Assembly (NCBI GenBank): GCA_003165495.1
Contig: PMMB01000072.1
Coordinates: 2,952 to 13,142, forward strand
DNA length: 10,191 nt
Source: Gammaproteobacteria bacterium
Lineage (GTDB): Bacteria; Pseudomonadota; Gammaproteobacteria; Steroidobacterales; Steroidobacteraceae
Direction of reading: 5' to 3'
Positions 6,021-10,191 of this stretch are shown in pieces (positions within the stretch are counted from its first letter, which is position 1; every line of letters begins with the position of its first letter). Made by a program: the position numbers and the translations under genes. Below the pieces are notes generated by a model, which was given only the letters and a program-made list of their open reading frames with translations, was not told where the DNA came from and did not search any database.

Positions 6021-6623
6021 ATGAGTGTTGAAGATAGTGACCTCAAACTGGTCGAGAGAGTCCAGCGCGGTGAGCGCGCGGCGTTCGACTTGTTGGTTCT
6101 GCGATACCAGCACAAGGTGCTGAAGCTGATCATGCGTTACGTGCACGATGCAACCGAGGCTGAAGACATCGCACAGGAGGCTTTCGTTAAAGCGTTCCGT
6201 GCGCTGCAGTCGTTTCGCGGCGATAGCGCGTTTTATACGTGGCTGTATAGAATCGCGATCAACACCGCGAAGAACGCTCTGGTTGCCACGAAACGCCGGC
6301 CCATGGATTACGATCTCGACCTTCAGGATCCCGAACAATACGATTTGCATGCCCGACTGGCCGAGTCCGAGACTCCGGAAGGCTTACTGCTCACCGACGA
6401 GATCCGCGACACCGTGAACCGCGCCATCGAGAATTTGCCTGAAGACTTGCGAACCGCGATCGTCCTTCGCGAGTTGGAGGGATTGAGCTACGAAGACATC
6501 GCTCAAACCATGGATTGCCCGGTGGGTACCGTGCGTTCGCGAATCTTTCGTGCGCGAGAGGCGATTGACAAGAAGTTAAGACCCATATTCGATGGCGGCC
6601 TTGGTCGGCCTGAGGAAACATGA
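6021..6623 (+). CDS. rpoE: RNA polymerase sigma-E factor (RpoE/AlgU, ECF family)
   Basis: A 200-residue extracytoplasmic-function sigma factor that directs RNA polymerase to envelope-stress genes. Region 2 spans about 10-90 and contains the near-invariant LLVLRYQHKV (24-33), EDIAQEAFVKAFRAL (48-62) and FRGDSAFYTWLYRIAINTAKN (65-85), closely matching E. coli RpoE. Region 4 spans about 130-185, with LPEDLRTAIVLRELEGLSYEDIA (139-161) and MDCPVGTVRSRIFRAREAID (164-183), the -35-binding helix-turn-helix. The start at 6021 aligns with the E. coli N-terminus; an upstream in-frame TTG at 6009 is less likely. A weak GGGA (6011-6014) precedes it at suitable spacing. The C-terminus extends about eight residues past E. 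coli RpoE. It is first in a tightly coupled operon with its own regulators and is preceded by its own promoter type. Confidence 0.97.
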   Translation: MSVEDSDLKLVERVQRGERAAFDLLVLRYQHKVLKLIMRYVHDATEAEDIAQEAFVKAFRALQSFRGDSAFYTWLYRIAINTAKNALVATKRRPMDYDLDLQDPEQYDLHARLAESETPEGLLLTDEIRDTVNRAIENLPEDLRTAIVLRELEGLSYEDIAQTMDCPVGTVRSRIFRAREAIDKKLRPIFDGGLGRPEET

Positions 6624-7234
6624 GCGAACAAATTCGTGAGCAGGTCTCGGCATTTCTCGACGGGGAATTGCCCGACTCGGAAACTGAACTACTGTTGAAG
6701 CGGCTCACTCGCGATGGGGAGTTGCGCGAAAGCTTCGGCCGCTATGCCCTGATCGGCGAGGCGGTCCGCGGCCCGAGCCTTAGTCTTATGACGAAGGGAT
6801 TCGCCGGTCGCGTCAATCTCGCCATCGACGGCGAACCCATACCGGCCATTGGGCAGGTCCCGCAATCTCGCGCACCCCGGTGGTGGCGGCCGTTCGCGGG
6901 AGCCGCGGTGGCGGCCGGTGTGGCGGCCGTTGCGGTCGTCGCCTTGCAGCAGCGGGCGGTTGCACCCACGTTACGGACAGCTGCGCAAAGCGCGGTTCTT
7001 GCCCAAAGCGGTGTCGCCGTGCAAGCTCCCCGGGAGGCCATCTCCTATACCGTGCCGGCGACGTCGCCCGCGGCGCCGGCGGCCATGCCGACGGCACGGT
7101 TGACCAATTATGTGTTCGCACACAGCAAATATTCCTCCGGCCTCGCTCAGCGCGGGGTGTTGGCGGACTTGCTCATCGAGGCCGACGAGCAGCAGCCCAC
7201 GGTCAATGAAGCGGCGGCGCACGTTGCTCCATGA
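6620..7234 (+). CDS. rseA: Anti-sigma-E factor RseA/MucA
   Basis: A 204-residue single-pass inner-membrane anti-sigma factor that holds RpoE inactive and is degraded by regulated proteolysis on envelope stress. The cytoplasmic N-terminal domain has the family opening SEQIREQVSAFLDGELPDSE (2-21) and GRYALIGEAVRG (40-51), which bind the sigma factor. A short hydrophobic Ala/Val-rich helix at about 93-109 follows a WWR patch and is the membrane anchor. The periplasmic part is Ala/Pro-rich and ends in LTNYVFAHSKYSS (161-173), resembling the conserved C-terminal block of MucA-type proteins, probably the region RseB binds. ATGA overlaps join it to rpoE upstream and rseB downstream, which should keep sigma, anti-sigma and stabiliser in proportion. 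Confidence 0.93.
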   Translation: MSEQIREQVSAFLDGELPDSETELLLKRLTRDGELRESFGRYALIGEAVRGPSLSLMTKGFAGRVNLAIDGEPIPAIGQVPQSRAPRWWRPFAGAAVAAGVAAVAVVALQQRAVAPTLRTAAQSAVLAQSGVAVQAPREAISYTVPATSPAAPAAMPTARLTNYVFAHSKYSSGLAQRGVLADLLIEADEQQPTVNEAAAHVAP

Positions 7235-8307
7235 CGCGGCTGATTCGCAACCGGGCCAACTGGCTCATTCCCTGCGCCGTTGTCGGCACACTGTTGAGCG
7301 CGCTGCCGCAGCGCTCTCGAGGCGCTGACGACCCCCGCGATTGGCTGCAGAAAATGAATCAGGCCTTGGCCACGCGCAACTACGACGGCACGTTCTTTCA
7401 CTTGAGTGAAGGCCGCGTCGAGACCATGCGCATCGTGCACCGGGTGCGGGCCGGACGCGTGACCGAGCGGTTGCAGTCCCTGGACGGCTCCGGTCGGGAG
7501 TTCGTGCGCAATAACGGCGAGTTGACGTGTTATTTGCCCGACCAGCATACGGTATTGGTCGAACCGCGGACGGATCACGGCCCGTTTTTAGGATCAATGC
7601 CGCAGTTCGGCGCGGGTGTGAACGAGTTCTATCGCATCGAGTCATTGCCGGCTGCGCATGTCCTCGGCCGAGCGGCGCGAGTCATCGCCGTGAACCCCAA
7701 GGATCAGTTCCGGTTCGGGTATCGTCTCTGGCTCGATGAAAAGACCGCGATGCCGCTCAAGACCCAGCTCTGCGATTCACGCGGTCAAGTGATTGAACAG
7801 ATATTCTTCGCACGCCTGGACATGCCGGAGAGCATTCCGGACAGCGATCTCGTGCCCTCGGTGCGCACCGAGGGCATGCGATGGGTGCGCCAGGGACCCT
7901 CACACGACAGTGCATCGCCGGCGCTGTCGGCCTACCGTGCCAGCGAATTGCCGCCGGGGTTTCACTTGACGGTGGCCGGCGCCCAGACGATCGGCGGCGC
8001 GACCGTCCCCGCGAGTCATCTGGTGTACTCGGATGGGTTGGCAACCGTGTCGGTATTCGTCGAAGCGCAGCAGCCCGATGCGTCGGGCGCCGGTGCGCCG
8101 GGCGCGGGCAGCGGTGCTGACACCGCCTCAAGCGCGCCGGCCGAACCGCCGATGCAAGGGCTTGCGCGGGTGGGTTCGGGATTCGCTTTTTCCACCGTCG
8201 TGCAGGGCCACCAGGTCACTGCGGTCGGTGAGGTGCCCGCCCAGACCGTGGAGTTCATCGCTCACGCGGTCAAATCATCCGGCGCCGCCGAACTTCCACG
8301 CCGTTAA
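7231..8307 (+). CDS. rseB: Sigma-E regulatory protein RseB/MucB, periplasmic
   Basis: A 358-residue exported protein of the RseB/MucB family. It binds the periplasmic part of RseA and protects it from site-1 cleavage until displaced by off-pathway lipopolysaccharide or lipoprotein signals. Residues 1-31 look like a signal peptide: basic RLIRNR start, hydrophobic WLIPCAVVGTLLSAL, cleavage probably near Gly31-Ala32. The mature protein begins DDPRDWLQKMNQALATRNYDG, the typical MucB N-terminus of the LolA-like lipid-binding domain. Supporting blocks are RLQSLDGSGREFVRNNGE (80-97) and FRFGYRLWLDEKTAMPLKTQL (160-180). The small C-terminal domain, from about 228, contains a Gly/Ala/Ser/Pro-rich stretch at 282-307 that looks like a flexible insertion. 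The start overlaps the rseA stop (ATGA). No rseC follows. Confidence 0.93.
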   Translation: MTRLIRNRANWLIPCAVVGTLLSALPQRSRGADDPRDWLQKMNQALATRNYDGTFFHLSEGRVETMRIVHRVRAGRVTERLQSLDGSGREFVRNNGELTCYLPDQHTVLVEPRTDHGPFLGSMPQFGAGVNEFYRIESLPAAHVLGRAARVIAVNPKDQFRFGYRLWLDEKTAMPLKTQLCDSRGQVIEQIFFARLDMPESIPDSDLVPSVRTEGMRWVRQGPSHDSASPALSAYRASELPPGFHLTVAGAQTIGGATVPASHLVYSDGLATVSVFVEAQQPDASGAGAPGAGSGADTASSAPAEPPMQGLARVGSGFAFSTVVQGHQVTAVGEVPAQTVEFIAHAVKSSGAAELPRR

Positions 8308-8310
8308 TCG

Positions 8311-8568
8311 GTGCCCGTCAGCCGCTCGCCGCGCTTTGTGCTGTATTCACGGCCAGGGTGCGGCCTGTGCGAGGATATGCTGAGCGAACTTGCCGCATTG
8401 CCGGAAGCCGCCCGCTATGGCGTCGATGTTCTCGACGTCGATGCGGACCACGCGGCGAAAGTGCGCTACGGCCATAAGATTCCGGTGCTGCTTTTCGCCG
8501 GAGAATTGGTGTGTCACGGGCACTTGGACGCCGAAGAAGTACATAAGGCCCTCGATTACCCTCGCTGA
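8311..8568 (+). CDS. Glutaredoxin-like (DUF836-type) thioredoxin-fold protein
   Basis: An 85-residue thioredoxin-fold protein. It opens with FVLYSRPGCGLCEDM (9-23), with the redox pair Cys17 and Cys20 in a CGLC motif, and has the cis-proline loop KIPVLLF (56-62, Pro58). The following LVCHGHLDAEEVHKAL fits the last strand and helix of glutaredoxin-family proteins. A third cysteine lies at 68. The role is probably a dithiol oxidoreductase; the substrate is unknown and no export signal is seen, so it should be cytoplasmic. GTG at 8311 is the start because the previous in-frame stop is the rseB TAA, two codons upstream. The gene thus sits in the same reading frame as rseB, separated by TAA and one sense codon. 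Similar small glutaredoxin genes occur near lepA in other Gammaproteobacteria, from general knowledge rather than checked here. Confidence 0.82.
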   Translation: MPVSRSPRFVLYSRPGCGLCEDMLSELAALPEAARYGVDVLDVDADHAAKVRYGHKIPVLLFAGELVCHGHLDAEEVHKALDYPR

Positions 8569-8572
8569 CCGG

Positions 8573-8578
8573 TATAAT
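8573..8578 (+). promoter_or_regulatory. Candidate -10 hexamer for lepA
   Basis: An exact TATAAT lies in the 37-bp gap between the glutaredoxin-like gene and lepA, placing transcription start near 8585, about 20 bases before the lepA ATG. The position of the -35 (about 8550-8556, CCTCGAT) does not resemble TTGACA, so the site may be weak, or lepA may also be read from upstream. GAGGG at 8598-8602 is the probable ribosome-binding site, with a short spacing of three bases. Confidence 0.45.
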
Positions 8579-8605
8579 CGGAGGTTTGTCCAGGCTTGAG
8601 GGTAG

Positions 8606-10191
8606 ATGAAGAATATCCGCAATTTTTCCATCATTGCTCATGTTGATCACGGCAAATCGACTTTGGCTGATCGATTCATTCAGGAATGCGGCGGTCTCGA
8701 TGCGCGGGAAATGCAGGCCCAAGTGCTCGACTCGATGGATCTGGAGCGTGAACGAGGCATCACCATCAAAGCACAGAGCGTCACGCTCGCGTTCAAATCC
8801 GTCACCGGTGAGCTGTACCAGCTGAATTTCATCGATACGCCGGGTCATGTGGATTTTTCCTACGAGGTGTCGCGGTCGCTGGCAGCCTGCGAGGGAGCAC
8901 TCTTGGTGGTGGATGCCGCCCAGGGAGTCGAGGCGCAGAGTGTTGCCAATTGCAATACGGCTCTGGAGCAGGGGCTCGAGGTGCTGCCGGTCATCAACAA
9001 GATCGATTTGCCCTCGGCCGATCCGGCCAAAGTCATTCATGAAATCGAAGAAATCATCGGTATTCCAGCCGACGATGCCGCATTGGTCAGCGCCAAGACG
9101 GGGTACGGAGTGCCTGAGTTACTGGAGCAATTGGTCAAGCGCATACCCGCTCCTACGGGCGATCCGGACGGCCCTTTACAGGCGTTGATCATCGATTCCT
9201 GGTTCGACAACTATGTCGGCGTCGTCTCGCTGGTGCGTGTCATGAATGGTGCATTGCACACGGGCGCAAAGATCCGCGTCATGTCCACGGGCCGTAGTCA
9301 TCAGATCGACAAGCTCGGCCGTTTCACCCCCAAACCCGTGACCCGCGAGTCCCTGAATACCGGGGAAGTCGGATTCGTCGTCGCCGGCATCAAGGAAATC
9401 GACGGAGCGCCGGTCGGCGACACCATTACCCTGGAAAACAACCCCGCCAAAGTGCCGCTCGAGGGCTTCAAACAGGTACAACCGCGGGTCTTCGCGGGAT
9501 TGTTCCCCGTGAGTTCCGACGACTACGAGCAATTCCGCGAAGCGCTCAAGAAGCTGAAACTCAATGATTCGGCGTTGCATTTCGAGCCCGAGGTGTCGAC
9601 GGCGTTGGGTTTTGGATTTCGCTGTGGATTCTTAGGATTGCTGCACATGGACATCGTGCAGGAGCGGCTCGAGCGCGAGTACGACCTAGATTTGATCACC
9701 AGCGCGCCGACCGTCATCTACGAGGTGCTGCTGACGGACGGATCGGTCATCAATGTCGACAATCCGAGCAAGCTGCCGCCGCAGGATCGGGTCGCGGAGC
9801 TTCGCGAACCCATCATCACCGCCAATATCTTGGTGCCCCCGGATCACGTGGGCGCGGTGCTGTCCTTGTGCAGCGAGAAACGCGGTGTGCAGAAAAAGAT
9901 GCTGTTCCTCGGCAGTCAGGTGTCTCTGCAATATGAGTTGCCTCTGGCCGAAGTGGTGCTCGATTTCTTTGATCGACTCAAATCGGCGAGTCGCGGCTAT
10001 GCATCGTTCGATTACGAATTCAGTCACTTTCAGGCGGCACCTCTGGTCAAGCTCGATGTCTTGATCAACGGCGATCCGGTCGACGCGCTGTCGCTCATCG
10101 TCCATCGCGACAATTCCTATAACCGCGGCCGAGAATTGGTCGACAAGATGCAGGAACTGATTCCGCGGCAGATGTTCGACATCGCCGTGCA
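8606..10191 (+). CDS. lepA: Elongation factor 4 (LepA GTPase), 3' end outside the window
   Basis: The frame is open from ATG at 8606 to the window edge, giving 528 codons of a protein usually close to 600 residues long. LepA/EF4 is a ribosome-associated translational GTPase implicated in back-translocation or 30S biogenesis. The start MKNIRNFSIIAHVDHGKSTL is diagnostic. G motifs are AHVDHGKST (11-19), RGIT (50-53), DTPGH (77-81), NKID (131-134) and SAK (162-164). Downstream, LNDSALHFEPEVSTALGFGFRCGFLGLLHMDIVQERLERE is the EF-G-like domain III/V junction typical of LepA, and SYNRGRELVDKMQELIPRQMF leads into the LepA-specific C-terminal domain, which is cut off. In many Gammaproteobacteria lepB (signal peptidase I) follows, but it cannot be seen here. 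Confidence 0.98.
   Translation, partial: MKNIRNFSIIAHVDHGKSTLADRFIQECGGLDAREMQAQVLDSMDLERERGITIKAQSVTLAFKSVTGELYQLNFIDTPGHVDFSYEVSRSLAACEGALLVVDAAQGVEAQSVANCNTALEQGLEVLPVINKIDLPSADPAKVIHEIEEIIGIPADDAALVSAKTGYGVPELLEQLVKRIPAPTGDPDGPLQALIIDSWFDNYVGVVSLVRVMNGALHTGAKIRVMSTGRSHQIDKLGRFTPKPVTRESLNTGEVGFVVAGIKEIDGAPVGDTITLENNPAKVPLEGFKQVQPRVFAGLFPVSSDDYEQFREALKKLKLNDSALHFEPEVSTALGFGFRCGFLGLLHMDIVQERLEREYDLDLITSAPTVIYEVLLTDGSVINVDNPSKLPPQDRVAELREPIITANILVPPDHVGAVLSLCSEKRGVQKKMLFLGSQVSLQYELPLAEVVLDFFDRLKSASRGYASFDYEFSHFQAAPLVKLDVLINGDPVDALSLIVHRDNSYNRGRELVDKMQELIPRQMFDIAV

Noticed and set aside
8580..8585. Perfect GGAGGT Shine-Dalgarno-like site before lepA
   Set aside because: It is 20 bases from the ATG, at the expected transcription start from TATAAT, and no in-frame alternative start lies at proper distance; GAGGG at 8598-8602 is used instead.
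8318..9040. 240-codon minus-strand frame over the glutaredoxin-like gene and lepA
   Set aside because: The plus strand encodes the unmistakable LepA GTPase motifs, so the reverse frame is incidental.

Overview
The window is a high-GC, densely packed chromosomal stretch from a gammaproteobacterium. The evidence is the RpoE/RseA/RseB (AlgU/MucA/MucB) envelope-stress cassette, the SdhE and YgfZ families, and the order sdhCDAB-sdhE-rpoE-rseA-rseB-(glutaredoxin)-lepA. A lineage near Xanthomonadales, Nevskiales or Steroidobacterales is an inference from gene order only. No tRNA, rRNA, insertion sequence, phage gene or CRISPR array was seen.

Layout. Positions 1-213 hold the 3' end of lysS (class II lysyl-tRNA synthetase), whose stop codon overlaps a TTG start of murI (glutamate racemase, 210-1016). 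murI converges with ygfZ (minus strand, 1022-1936), an Fe-S-maintenance protein with the KGCYTGQE motif. A 133-bp divergent intergenic region (1937-2069) separates ygfZ from the succinate dehydrogenase operon. That operon reads: a 50-residue SDHAF4/DUF1674-family gene (2070-2222), sdhC, sdhD, sdhA, sdhB and sdhE (to 5875), with gaps of -4 to +24 bp. After a 145-bp intergenic region with a convincing sigma-E-type promoter come rpoE, rseA and rseB, joined by ATGA overlaps. A small GTG-initiated glutaredoxin-like gene follows, then lepA (elongation factor 4), which runs off the right edge after 528 codons.

How the genes work together. Positions 1022-5875 combine all four subunits of respiratory complex II with three biogenesis functions. 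SdhE (SDHAF2 homologue) assists covalent flavinylation of SdhA. The SDHAF4-like protein is expected to chaperone flavinylated SdhA. YgfZ (IBA57 homologue) supports Fe-S proteins. The SDHAF4-like gene is small and easily missed, and it is the most noteworthy item here. The second module is an apparently self-regulated sigma-E stress switch: sigma factor, membrane anti-sigma factor and periplasmic anti-sigma stabiliser. It lacks rseC and a degP/mucD protease gene at the usual next positions. Nothing here looks like a wholly new system; most of the window is conserved housekeeping sequence.
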